Shown here piece by piece: positions 54,544 through 64,000 of a stretch of 64,000 nucleotides of DNA. Position numbers and translations under genes: made by a program. Where the stretch lies: contig NZ_VAUP01000042.1 of assembly GCF_005871085.1 (NCBI RefSeq), positions 62,001 to 126,000 on the forward strand, written 5' to 3'. The notes below the pieces were generated by a model. It did not search any database. It was not told the origin of the DNA and saw nothing but the letters and a program-made list of their open reading frames with translations. Source of the DNA: Xanthobacter autotrophicus. Its GTDB lineage: Bacteria > Pseudomonadota > Alphaproteobacteria > Rhizobiales > Xanthobacteraceae. The stretch's first letter is position 1. Each line of letters opens with the position of its first letter.

Positions 54544-56927
54544 GCGAGACCCAGGCCCACGAAGGCGTGGGCGCCCGGCTTCCGCGACAGGAGGGTGTGG
54601 GCGCCCGTCTTCCGCGGAAAGAAGACGACCGGCTGATGCGCGGTCGCGGCCAGTTCATCGCCGATATCCGCATGACCGGCATGCAGGACGTGGCCTTCGT
54701 CCGCAGCCCGCTCGCCCATGCCCGCATCCGCGGCATCCATGTGCCGGACGACCTGAAGGACCGCGTCTTCACCGCCGCCGATCTCGACGGTGTCAAGCCC
54801 ATCCGCGCCGTCTCCGGGCTGCCGGGCTTCAAGGTGTCCGAACAGCCGGTGCTGGCCACCGGCAAGGTGCGTCAGGTGGGCGAGCTGATCGCCATGTGCG
54901 TCGCCGACACCCGTGCCGAGGCCGAGGATATGGCCGCGCGCGTTGAGCTGGACCTCGAAGAGCTGCCCGCCCTCCACGACATGCTGGAGGCGCGCAAGCC
55001 CGGCGCACCCCTCGTGCACGAGCACTGGGGCGACAATGTCTTTCTGGAAAGCCTCGTGAACATCAACATCGAGGCCGCCTTCGACGCGCCGGTGAAGGTC
55101 TCGCGCACCATTTCCACCGCACGCCAGTGCATGGCCCCCATCGAGGGGCGCGGCGCCGTCATCCATTTCGACCACCGCTGCGACCAGTTGGTGGTCCACA
55201 CCGCCAGCCAGATGCCGCACATCGTGCGCTCGGGCCTCTCCGAATGCCTGCAGATGGAAGAGGGCCAGATCCGCATCATCTCTCCGGATGTGGGCGGTGG
55301 CTTCGGCTACAAGGCCATCCTCTTGGCGGAGGAGGTCTGCCTCGGCTGGCTGGCGCAGAAGCTGCGCCGCCCCGTGCGCTGGCTGGAAGACCGGCGCGAG
55401 CACCTCACCGCCAACGCCAATTGCCGCGAGCACCATTACGAAATCACGCTCTATGCCGAGCGCGACGGCACGTTGCGCGGCATCGACTGCGAGGCGAGCG
55501 TCGATAGCGGCGCCTATTCGGCCTATCCCTTTTCCGCGTGCCTGGAAGCCGCGCAGGTGGCGAGCATCCTGCCCGGCCCCTACGACTTTCCGGCCTATCG
55601 CTGCCGCACCTGGTCGGTGGCCACCAACAAGTGCCCCATCCTGCCCTATCGCGGCGTGGCCCGCACCGGCGTGTGCTTCGCGCTGGAAGTGGCGCTGGAT
55701 GCGCTGGCGGCGGAGCTGGGCCTTCCCCCCGAGGTGGTGCGGCTGAAGAACCTGGTGCGGCCCGAGCAGATGCCGTTCGACAACATCACCAACAAGCATT
55801 TCGACAGCGGCGATTATCCGCAGGCGCTCCATCGCGCCCTCGACGCCATCAAGGCGGATACGGTGCGCGCGCGTCAGACGGCGGGCGAGAGGGACGGGCG
55901 GCGCATCGGCCTCGGCCTCTCCATCTATTGCGAGCAGGCGGCGCACGGCACTTCGGTCTATTCGGGCTGGGGCATTCCCATGGTGCCGGGACACGAGCAG
56001 GCCGGCGCGCGCCTCACCCCCGACGGCGGGCTGGAGCTGCGCATCGGCGCCCATTCCCACGGCCAGGGGCTGGAGACGACGCTGGCCCAGGTGGCCTGCG
56101 AAATCCTCGGCATTCCCGTCGCCCGCACCCGGCTGGTGCATGGCGACACCGCCATGACCCCCTATTCCACCGGAAGCTGGGGCTCGCGGGTGATGGTGAT
56201 GGCGGGCGGGGCGGTGGCCACCGCCTGCACGGAGCTTGCCGAGCGCGTCCGGCGCATCGGCGCCCACATGCTGCAGGCGCGGCTGGACGAGGTGCGGCTC
56301 GAAAACGGCCGCGTGGTCGGCCCCGCGGGTGATGTCACCATCAGCCAGGTCGCCCACACCTGGTATCGCCGCCCGCAGGACCTGCCGGCGGACGTGGATC
56401 CCCACGGGCTGGAGGTGACAGCCGGCTACAAGCCGCAACGTGACAGCGGCACCTTCAGCTATGCCGCCCATGCGGTGGTGGTGGCGGTGGATCCCGAGCT
56501 GGGCGAGGTGGAAATCCTCGACTACGTCATCGTTGAAGATGGCGGCACGCTGGTGAACCCCATGGTGGTGGACGGCCAGATCCTCGGCGGCCTCGCCCAG
56601 GGCATCGGCACCGCGCTTTACGAGGAAATGCCGTTCGACACCTCCGGCCAGCCCTTGGCCTCAACGCTGGCGGACTATCTTCTGCCCGGCGCGCCGGAAG
56701 TGCCACTGCCCTTCATCGACCATATGGCGACGCCCTCGCCCTACACGGCGTTCGGCGTGAAGGGCATCGGCGAAGGCGGGGCCATCGCGCCGCCGGCGGC
56801 CATCGCCAATGCCATCAATGATGCGCTGCGCCCGGTCGGGGCGGAGATGCTGCGCGCGCCCGTCACGCCGCGCCGCATCGTCGAGAGCGTGCTCAAGGCT
56901 CGCGCCAACCGCAGGAGCGCCGCATGA
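54540..56927 (+). CDS. molybdenum hydroxylase, large (molybdopterin) subunit
   Basis: The 795-residue protein is of the xanthine dehydrogenase/CoxL family. It has GRGQFIADI at the start, VGGGFGYKAILLAEEV (moco loop), PYRGVARTGVCFALE in place of the CO dehydrogenase loop, and the catalytic Glu in VKGIGEGGAIAPPAA. The CoxL-specific selanyl-cysteine motif is missing, so it is not a CO dehydrogenase; it should hydroxylate an aromatic N-heterocycle or aldehyde. A short duplication (EGVGARLPR twice, residues 8-26) lies just before the conserved start. It pairs with the FAD and 2Fe-2S subunits that follow with ATGA overlaps. Confidence 0.9.
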   Translation: MSETQAHEGVGARLPRQEGVGARLPRKEDDRLMRGRGQFIADIRMTGMQDVAFVRSPLAHARIRGIHVPDDLKDRVFTAADLDGVKPIRAVSGLPGFKVSEQPVLATGKVRQVGELIAMCVADTRAEAEDMAARVELDLEELPALHDMLEARKPGAPLVHEHWGDNVFLESLVNINIEAAFDAPVKVSRTISTARQCMAPIEGRGAVIHFDHRCDQLVVHTASQMPHIVRSGLSECLQMEEGQIRIISPDVGGGFGYKAILLAEEVCLGWLAQKLRRPVRWLEDRREHLTANANCREHHYEITLYAERDGTLRGIDCEASVDSGAYSAYPFSACLEAAQVASILPGPYDFPAYRCRTWSVATNKCPILPYRGVARTGVCFALEVALDALAAELGLPPEVVRLKNLVRPEQMPFDNITNKHFDSGDYPQALHRALDAIKADTVRARQTAGERDGRRIGLGLSIYCEQAAHGTSVYSGWGIPMVPGHEQAGARLTPDGGLELRIGAHSHGQGLETTLAQVACEILGIPVARTRLVHGDTAMTPYSTGSWGSRVMVMAGGAVATACTELAERVRRIGAHMLQARLDEVRLENGRVVGPAGDVTISQVAHTWYRRPQDLPADVDPHGLEVTAGYKPQRDSGTFSYAAHAVVVAVDPELGEVEILDYVIVEDGGTLVNPMVVDGQILGGLAQGIGTALYEEMPFDTSGQPLASTLADYLLPGAPEVPLPFIDHMATPSPYTAFGVKGIGEGGAIAPPAAIANAINDALRPVGAEMLRAPVTPRRIVESVLKARANRRSAA

Positions 56928-57787
56928 AGCCCGCGCCCTTCCGCATGGAGCGTCCGCGCGACATCGCCGGCGCCACGGCTCTCCTCGCCACCGGCGGCGA
57001 CGGAGCGAAGGCCATGGCCGGCTCGCAGTCCCTCGGCCCCATGCTGAACCTGCGCCTCGCCACGCCCGAGCTGATCGTGGACCTCACCGGCATCGACGCC
57101 CTGCGCACAGTGCGCGAGGAGCCGGGCCACGTGGTCTATGGCGCCCTCATCACCCATGCCGACGTGGAAGACGGGCGCGTGCCGGATGTGGGCGCGCACA
57201 TCCTGCGCCGGGTGGCGGGTGGCATCGCCTATCGCGCGGTGCGCAATCGCGGCACCCTGGGGGGCAGCCTCGCCCATGCCGACCCCGCCGCCGATTGGGT
57301 GAATGCCCTGTCCGCCCTCGGCGCTGAGGTGGAAATCGCTGGCCCGGACGGAACCCGCCGCCTCGCCATCGGGGCCTTTCTCACCGGCGCCCTTTCGACA
57401 GCGCTCGCGGCGGGGGAGATCCTCGTCGCGGTACAGGTGCCCAAGGTGCCCGCCTCCGCCCGCTTCGGCTATGTGAAGCACTGCCGGAAGGTGGGCGAGT
57501 TCGCCCACGCCATCGGCGCCGTGCTGGTGGACCCGGAGGCGGGGAGCTGTCGCGCGCTGATGGGCGCCATCGACGCCCCGCCCCTTCTCTTCCCCGATGC
57601 CGCACGGCTGTTCGGCGGCCACATCGATGCCGGCTTTGCCGCCCGCTTCGACGCAACGGCCGCCGACGCCGCCCTCACCGCCGCCGGAATGGACGATGCG
57701 GTCGACCGCCACGTCCATGTGGAGGTGCTGCGCCGCGCCGCCGTGCAGGCCGCCACCCTCTTCACCGAGACGCGGAGCGCCGCATGA
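56924..57787 (+). CDS. molybdenum hydroxylase, FAD-binding medium subunit
   Basis: The 287-residue CoxM-like protein has the FAD motifs AMAGSQSLGPMLNLRLA and AVRNRGTLGGSLAHADPAADW. It passes electrons from the iron-sulfur subunit to the acceptor. It overlaps both neighbours by 4 bp, so the three subunits are made in equal amounts. Length is normal for the family. Confidence 0.93.
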   Translation: MKPAPFRMERPRDIAGATALLATGGDGAKAMAGSQSLGPMLNLRLATPELIVDLTGIDALRTVREEPGHVVYGALITHADVEDGRVPDVGAHILRRVAGGIAYRAVRNRGTLGGSLAHADPAADWVNALSALGAEVEIAGPDGTRRLAIGAFLTGALSTALAAGEILVAVQVPKVPASARFGYVKHCRKVGEFAHAIGAVLVDPEAGSCRALMGAIDAPPLLFPDAARLFGGHIDAGFAARFDATAADAALTAAGMDDAVDRHVHVEVLRRAAVQAATLFTETRSAA

Positions 57788-59001
57788 ACGCCCTGCCCCG
57801 GCCGGAAGGCGCAGCCCTTGGCGCCTCGCCCATGATCACCCTCACCCTCAACGGCCGGCCCGTCGCAACGGCGGCGGAAGCCCGCACCAACCTTGCCGAT
57901 CTGGTGCGCGACACGCTGAACCTCACCGGCACGCACCTCGGCTGCGAGCACGGGGTGTGCGGCGCCTGCACCATCCTCGTGGACGGCGAGCCGGCCCGCG
58001 CCTGTCTCTCGTTCGCCGCCGCCTGCCAGGGCGCGGATGTGGTCACCATCGAGGGGCTCGACGATGATGCGGTGACCGCCGAGCTGCGCGCCGCCTTCAA
58101 TCGCGAGCACGCCTTGCAGTGCGGCTTCTGCACGCCGGGCATGCTGGTCTCGGCCCGCGACCTGGTGCTGCGGCTGCCGGAGGCGGACGAGGCGCGCATC
58201 CGCCTCGGCCTTGCCGGCAACCTCTGCCGCTGCACGGGTTATGCGGGCATCGTCAAGGCGGTGGCCTCGGTCATTGCCGCGCGGCGGGCGCAGGGCATCG
58301 GCCCGGCCACGGCCGAGCGGCGGCTCGGGCCGGTGGGCGCGCGGGCCGGCGGGGCGACCGTGCTCGCCGTTCCGCTGGCGAACGTCGCCGCCCTCGCGGC
58401 GCCGGCTGCGGCCCCGCTCGCCCTCGGCGAAACCTTCATCCCCGCCCACAGCTTCGAGCAGGGCTTCGAGGTGCCGTTCCCGCCCGCCGACGTGTTCGCC
58501 TTCTTCGGCAAGATCGAGGAGGTGGCGGCCTGCCTGCCGGGCGCGGTCATCGATGCCATGCCGTCCGCCGATCTGGTGGAAGGCGGCATGCGGGTGAAGC
58601 TCGGCCCCATCGGCACCACCTTCCGCGGCACCGCCCGCATCCGCCGCAATGAAGCCACCGCCAGCGGCATCATCCACGGCGCCGGGGCGGACGGCCGCTC
58701 GCGCACGGAAGGCGAGATCCGCTATTGCGTCCTGCCGGGCACGGCGCCGGGCTCGGCCCGCGTGGCGCTCACCGTAGGCTACACGCTGAAGGGGCCGCTC
58801 GCCCAGTTCGGCCGGCCGGGCCTGGTGCGCGAGGTGGCAGGACGGCTCATCGCCGACTTCGCCACAAATCTTGCGGCCCGCCTGTCCGGCGCGCCGACCC
58901 CGGCGGCGGCAGGCCCCGGCCTCAACCCGCTCAAGCTTTTTACAGCCCTGATTTTCCAACGGCTCGGCGCCCTGTGGCGCCGCATCCGCCCCGCTTCCTG
59001 A
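57784..59001 (+). CDS. molybdenum hydroxylase 2Fe-2S subunit fused to a CoxG-like domain
   Basis: The 405-residue protein has a normal CoxS-like part (to about residue 175): CEHGVCGACTILVDGEPARAC and CGFCTPGM with NLCRCTGY for the two 2Fe-2S clusters. After a linker there is a CoxG-like SRPBCC domain (about 218-360: FEVPFPPADVFAFFGKIEEV, CLPGAVID, RGTARIRR) and a hydrophobic tail. CoxG helps place CO dehydrogenase at the membrane. The fusion should do the same for this enzyme and link it to the respiratory chain. It is the last hydroxylase gene, 31 bp before the ABC importer. Confidence 0.9.
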   Translation: MNALPRPEGAALGASPMITLTLNGRPVATAAEARTNLADLVRDTLNLTGTHLGCEHGVCGACTILVDGEPARACLSFAAACQGADVVTIEGLDDDAVTAELRAAFNREHALQCGFCTPGMLVSARDLVLRLPEADEARIRLGLAGNLCRCTGYAGIVKAVASVIAARRAQGIGPATAERRLGPVGARAGGATVLAVPLANVAALAAPAAAPLALGETFIPAHSFEQGFEVPFPPADVFAFFGKIEEVAACLPGAVIDAMPSADLVEGGMRVKLGPIGTTFRGTARIRRNEATASGIIHGAGADGRSRTEGEIRYCVLPGTAPGSARVALTVGYTLKGPLAQFGRPGLVREVAGRLIADFATNLAARLSGAPTPAAAGPGLNPLKLFTALIFQRLGALWRRIRPAS

Positions 59002-59032
59002 CCCTGACTGCCCCTTGAGACTGGAGACCATC

Positions 59033-60193
59033 ATGATGATTTCGCGCAGGACGACACTCGCGGCCCTCGCCTTCAGCCTCCTCGCCGGCACGGCGATGGC
59101 CGCCGACACCATCAAGATCGGCGTCAACGAGCCCCTCACCGGCGCGTTCGCTGCCTCCGGCACCTATGTGGTGAACGGCGCCAAGATCGCCGCCGACGAG
59201 ATCAACGCCAAGGGCGGCGTGCTCGGCAAGAAGATCGAGCTGGTCATCGAGGACAACAAGAGCAACCCCACCGAGGCCGCATCGGTGGCGGAAAAGCTCA
59301 TCACCTCCGACAAGGTGCCGGTGCTGATGGGCTCCTGGGGCTCCAGCCTGACGCTGGCCACCATGCCGAAGCTGGAGGAATACCAGGTGCCCATGCTGGT
59401 GGAGACCTCCTCCTCCGGCAAGATCACCACCTCCGGCAATCCCTTCATCTTCCGCATCTCGCCGCCGTCCTCGGTGGAGGCCGACGCGTTCGAGCCCATC
59501 GCCAAGAAGCTCGGGCTGAAGAAGGTGGACTTCCTCGTCATCAACAACGACTGGGGCCGCGGCGCCGCCGCCGACTTCTCCAAGATGCTGAAGGCCAACG
59601 GCGTCGAGGTCGGCCTCACCGAGACCATGGACCAGTCCGCCCAGGACATGAGCGCCCAGCTCTCCAAGCTGAAGGCCTCCGACGCCGACACCATCATGGT
59701 GACCAGCGCCGTGGACCAGCTGACCCTGCTGTTCAAGCAGATGGCCGCCCTCGGCCTGAAGAAGCGCGTCATCACCACCGGCGGCTCGCAGAACCCTGAC
59801 CAGATCATCGCCCAGGCCGGGGCGGCGGCCGACAACACCATGCACCTCACAACCTTCCTGCCCTGGTGGCCGGAGAAGACCCCGAACCCCGAGGCCACCG
59901 CCTATTTCCTCGGCGAGTGGAAGAAGCGCGGCTTCGAGTTTGCCGGCGCCACCGAGAGCTTCCGCGGCTATGACGGCATCCGCTCCGTGGCGGCCGCCAT
60001 CGCGGCCGGCGGCGGCACCGATCCCGCCTCCATCCAGAAGGGCTTCTGGAAGGTGGACATCGTCGGCCTCAACGGCCCCATCAAGTTCGCCAAGAGCGGC
60101 CCGACGGGCAAGGAAAGCGGCCAGTCGAAGCCCAACGTCTACCTGATCGAGATCACCGACGGGAAGGTGAAGCAGGTTCAGCTCGGCGGCTGA
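59033..60193 (+). CDS. ABC importer, periplasmic binding protein (branched-chain amino acid type)
   Basis: The 386-residue protein has a signal peptide (ISRRTTLAALAFSLLAGTAMAA) and the two-lobed LivJ-like fold, with IKIGVNEPLTGAFAASG, NAKGGVLGKKIELVIEDNKS and VLMGSWGSSLTLA. It catches the solute for the LivHMGF-type pump that follows. Next to a hydroxylase operon its ligand is probably an aromatic acid or N-heterocycle rather than an amino acid. GGAG lies eight bases before the ATG at 59033. Confidence 0.9.
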   Translation: MMISRRTTLAALAFSLLAGTAMAADTIKIGVNEPLTGAFAASGTYVVNGAKIAADEINAKGGVLGKKIELVIEDNKSNPTEAASVAEKLITSDKVPVLMGSWGSSLTLATMPKLEEYQVPMLVETSSSGKITTSGNPFIFRISPPSSVEADAFEPIAKKLGLKKVDFLVINNDWGRGAAADFSKMLKANGVEVGLTETMDQSAQDMSAQLSKLKASDADTIMVTSAVDQLTLLFKQMAALGLKKRVITTGGSQNPDQIIAQAGAAADNTMHLTTFLPWWPEKTPNPEATAYFLGEWKKRGFEFAGATESFRGYDGIRSVAAAIAAGGGTDPASIQKGFWKVDIVGLNGPIKFAKSGPTGKESGQSKPNVYLIEITDGKVKQVQLGG

Positions 60194-60389
60194 TGCCCGC
60201 CCTTTACCGGTGTTTCCCCGCATTTGCGCGGGGGCGCCGGGGTGAGGGACTGCACGCACTCAACTGCCTGATTGCGCAAGCTATCCCTCACCCCGCTCCC
60301 AGCTTCTCGCTCCCGTGGCGCGCAAGCCCCTCCCGCGCGGCCCCGCAAGGCCGCCCCGCACCGCCCCGAATGCCAGACGGACAGGCCAG

Positions 60390-61262
60390 ATGGACCAATT
60401 GCTGCAACACATCCTGAATGCGCTGGTGCTGGGTGGCACCTATGCGCTGCTGGGCATCGGCCTCACCTTGATCTTCGGCATCATGAACGTGGTGAATTTC
60501 ACCCACGGCGCGCTCTACACCTTCGGCGGCTATGCCATGTACCTGGCCGCCGTCGCGCTGGGCCTCAACTTCTTCGTGGCACTGCCGGTGGCCCTGGTGG
60601 CGGGCCTGCTGCTCGGGGCCTTCATCGAATTCACGCTGCTGCGGCCGCTGCGCCGCTCCGATATCGACACCACCATGCTGGTGATGATCGGCGCCGGCAT
60701 CATCATGCAGTCGGGCACGCTTTGGATCTTCGGCGGCGTCGCCAAGGCGGTGCCGACCCCGTTCCCGGCGCAGCCGCTGGTCATCGGGCCGGTGTCGCTG
60801 TCCTACGTGAACCTGTTCGTACTGGCCGCGGCCATCGCCCTCATCGCCATTACCTATTTCACCATCAACGGCACGAGGCTCGGCCGCGCCATGCGCGCCA
60901 CCTTCCAGGACCACGACACCGCCGCCCTCATGGGGGTGAACGTCTCCCTCATCTACACCGCCACCTTCGCCATCGGCTCGGCGCTGGCCGCGGCGGCGGG
61001 GGCGCTCTTGGGGCCGGTCTATGTGGTGACCCCGCAGATGGGCGAGCTGGCGGCGGTGAAGGCCTTCGCGATCGTCATCCTCGGCGGGCTCGGCTCCATC
61101 TCCGGGGCGACCATCGGCGGCTTCATCCTCGCCTTCGCGGAGGAACTGGGCGCCGGCTACATCTCGTCGGGCTATCGCGACGCCATGGGCTTCCTCATCA
61201 TCATCGCGGTGCTGCTGGTGAAGCCCACCGGCCTGTTCGCCCGCGCGGAGCGGATCGGATGA
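60390..61262 (+). CDS. ABC importer, LivH-type permease
   Basis: The 290-residue protein has eight or so helices and the LivH marks GIGLTLIFGIMNVVNFTHGALY and the inner-loop AVKAFAIVILGGLGSISGATIGG that meets the ATPase. The ATG at 60390 begins the conserved sequence (MDQLLQHILNALVLGGTYAL); the frame above it is proline-rich and unlikely. It follows a 196-bp gap after the binding protein, the largest gap in the operon. Its stop overlaps LivM (ATGA). Confidence 0.92.
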   Translation: MDQLLQHILNALVLGGTYALLGIGLTLIFGIMNVVNFTHGALYTFGGYAMYLAAVALGLNFFVALPVALVAGLLLGAFIEFTLLRPLRRSDIDTTMLVMIGAGIIMQSGTLWIFGGVAKAVPTPFPAQPLVIGPVSLSYVNLFVLAAAIALIAITYFTINGTRLGRAMRATFQDHDTAALMGVNVSLIYTATFAIGSALAAAAGALLGPVYVVTPQMGELAAVKAFAIVILGGLGSISGATIGGFILAFAEELGAGYISSGYRDAMGFLIIIAVLLVKPTGLFARAERIG

Positions 61263-62295
61263 CGCGCTTCATCGCCCCCCTCTTCCTCGTGGTCTTCGCC
61301 CTGGTCCCGCTCGGGCTGAAGGACCCCTATCTACTCAATGCCCTGATCATCACCGGCATCCTCACCATCTGCGCCATGAGCCTGAATTTGCTGCTCGGCT
61401 TCACCGGGCAGCTCAGCCTCGGGCACGTGGCCTTCTTCGGCATCGGCGCCTATGTCAGCGCGCTCACCGCGCTGGGCTTCGACGTAAGCCTGCCGTTCGG
61501 CCTGCGCATCACCCATGAGGGCGGATCGCCGCTGCTGGGCTTCGTGCTGGCCGTGGGCCTTACGGGGCTGTGCGGCTATCTCATCGGCCGGCTGTCGTTC
61601 CGGGTGCGGGGCGCCTATTTCGTCATCGTCACCATCTCGTTCGCCGAGGTGGTGCGGCTGGTGGCGCTGAACTGGGTGGAGCTGACGCAAGGGCCCCTCG
61701 CCCTCACCGCCATCCCCAACATGGTGCTGCCGGTGCCCGGCCTCGGCGACGTGGCGCTGCGCTCCAAGATGCAGAACTATTACCTGGTGCTGGCGGTGGC
61801 GGCGGTGAGCTATCTCATCATCGCCCGGCTGGTGGCCTCGCGCTTCGGCCGGGCCATGCGCGGGCTGAAGGAGAACGAATCCCTCGCCCTCTCCCTCGGC
61901 ATCAACGCCACCCGCACGCTCACGGTGGCGGCCACTATCTCCGCTGCCATGGCGGGGGCGGCGGGCAGCCTCTATGCCCATTACATCCGCATCATCGATC
62001 CGGACGTGTTCCTGTTCTCCTACACCGTCACCATGGTCATCATGGTCGTGTCGGGCGGCAAGGGCACGCTGGCCGGCCCGCTGGTGGGCGGCATCCTCTT
62101 CGGCCTGCTGCCGGTGGCGCTCAGGCCCGTGATGGCGCCGGAAGCGCAGTGGATCGTCTACGGCGCCATCCTCATCGCCATCCTGTTCCTGATGCCGCGC
62201 GGGATCGTGCCGGCGCTGGAGAGCCTCGCCCTGCGCCGCAGGCCGGCGACCGAGACCAAGAGCGCGGCAAAGCCCGCCGAAGCGGGGGCCAACCC

Positions 62296-62299
<4 letters not shown>
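61259..62299 (+). CDS. ABC importer, LivM-type permease
   Basis: The 346-residue protein has the LivM marks GFTGQLSLGHVAFFGIGAY near the start, KENESLALSLGIN and VVSGGKGTLAGPLVGGILF in the ATPase-contact loop. It forms the channel with the LivH-type subunit. The last 25 residues are a charged tail. It overlaps both neighbours by 4 bp. Confidence 0.92.
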
Positions 62300-63817
<1,518 letters not shown>

Positions 63818-63948
63818 TCCGGCGTCGGGGGATAAGCCGCCTCCCGCGGGGGCAGGGGTGGCGGCGGACGGAGGATCGTCACACTTCTGTCGCCGGCTTG
63901 TCACGGAAGGAGTCGACATCTCCCGCCGGATCAGATCGGGTGCCCCAC

Positions 63949-64000
63949 ATGGACTATTTCAAGCGATTCAACTTCCTGTTCGCGACCCCGGTCTTCGACG
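63949..64000 (+). CDS. start of a gene cut by the window edge, unidentified
   Basis: An ATG at 63949 opens a frame that runs off the window and begins MDYFKRFNFLFATPVFD. AAGGAG lies 37 bases upstream, too far to help, so the start is not firm. Seventeen residues are too few to name a family; the aromatic-rich start hints at a membrane or membrane-bound protein. Confidence 0.35.
   Translation, partial: MDYFKRFNFLFATPVFD

Noticed and set aside
54540-59001. Aerobic CO dehydrogenase (coxMSL)
   Set aside because: The large subunit lacks the CoxL active-site loop with the cysteine motif and the gene order is large-medium-small.

Overview
The window is high-GC and gene-dense. Gene content points to an alphaproteobacterium of the Hyphomicrobiales, most likely near Xanthobacter, Azorhizobium or a related Xanthobacteraceae genus. 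The clues are a DUF1192 mini-protein next to a quinone oxidoreductase, the rhizobial intergenic palindrome type near 14 kb, FixK/FNR-like boxes, a CoxG-fused molybdenum hydroxylase, and the fdoGHI-fdhE-selA-selB-selC gene order. The genus is inference. No phage, insertion sequence or CRISPR array was seen, and only the first gene and the last are cut by the window edge.

Layout. 1-2.0 kb: the end of a MotA/TolQ-like channel gene and a MotB/OmpA-like partner, joined by a 22-codon repeat mini-ORF. 2.1-13.7 kb: housekeeping and small unknown genes (GNAT, ABC exporter, rpmE, DUF1192, quinone reductase, Pmp3-like, DHA2 exporter, rlmE, Ppx/GppA, transaldolase, flavodoxin with a DUF2023 partner). 13.7-14.2 kb: an AT-rich gap and a palindromic repeat pair. 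14.2-22.5 kb: minus-strand transport genes (GltS; patatin plus GntP; RND pump with its adaptor). 22.6-28.9 kb: two sugar porters, a DegT aminotransferase and a GMC dehydrogenase with a small partner. This looks like uptake and oxidation of a sugar or cyclitol.

29-37.5 kb: a TauE-like exporter, a VOC protein, an alcohol dehydrogenase with a FixK/FNR-like promoter, a phosphotransferase/ATPase fusion, selD, and a TlpA-like plus transglutaminase pair. 37.8-49.5 kb: the selenium and formate island. fdoG carries an in-frame UGA read as selenocysteine (residue 200) followed at once by a SECIS hairpin. fdoH, fdoI, fdhE, selA, a Sel1-repeat gene, selB, selC (tRNA-Sec) and two unknown small genes follow on the same strand. 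With selD 2.4 kb away, the whole route from selenophosphate to selenocysteine insertion is present. selC lies inside the selB reading frame.

49.5-51.7 kb: a VanX-type dipeptidase, a 174-bp tandem repeat with two strong hairpins, and a second TauE-like exporter. 51.7-63.8 kb: a divergent MarR gene and a nine-gene plus-strand run: amidohydrolase, alpha/beta hydrolase, three-subunit molybdenum hydroxylase, and a complete branched-chain-type ABC importer. This reads as one catabolic unit for an N-containing, probably cyclic, compound, with an anaerobic-type activator site and a possible operator at its head. Its substrate cannot be told from sequence alone.
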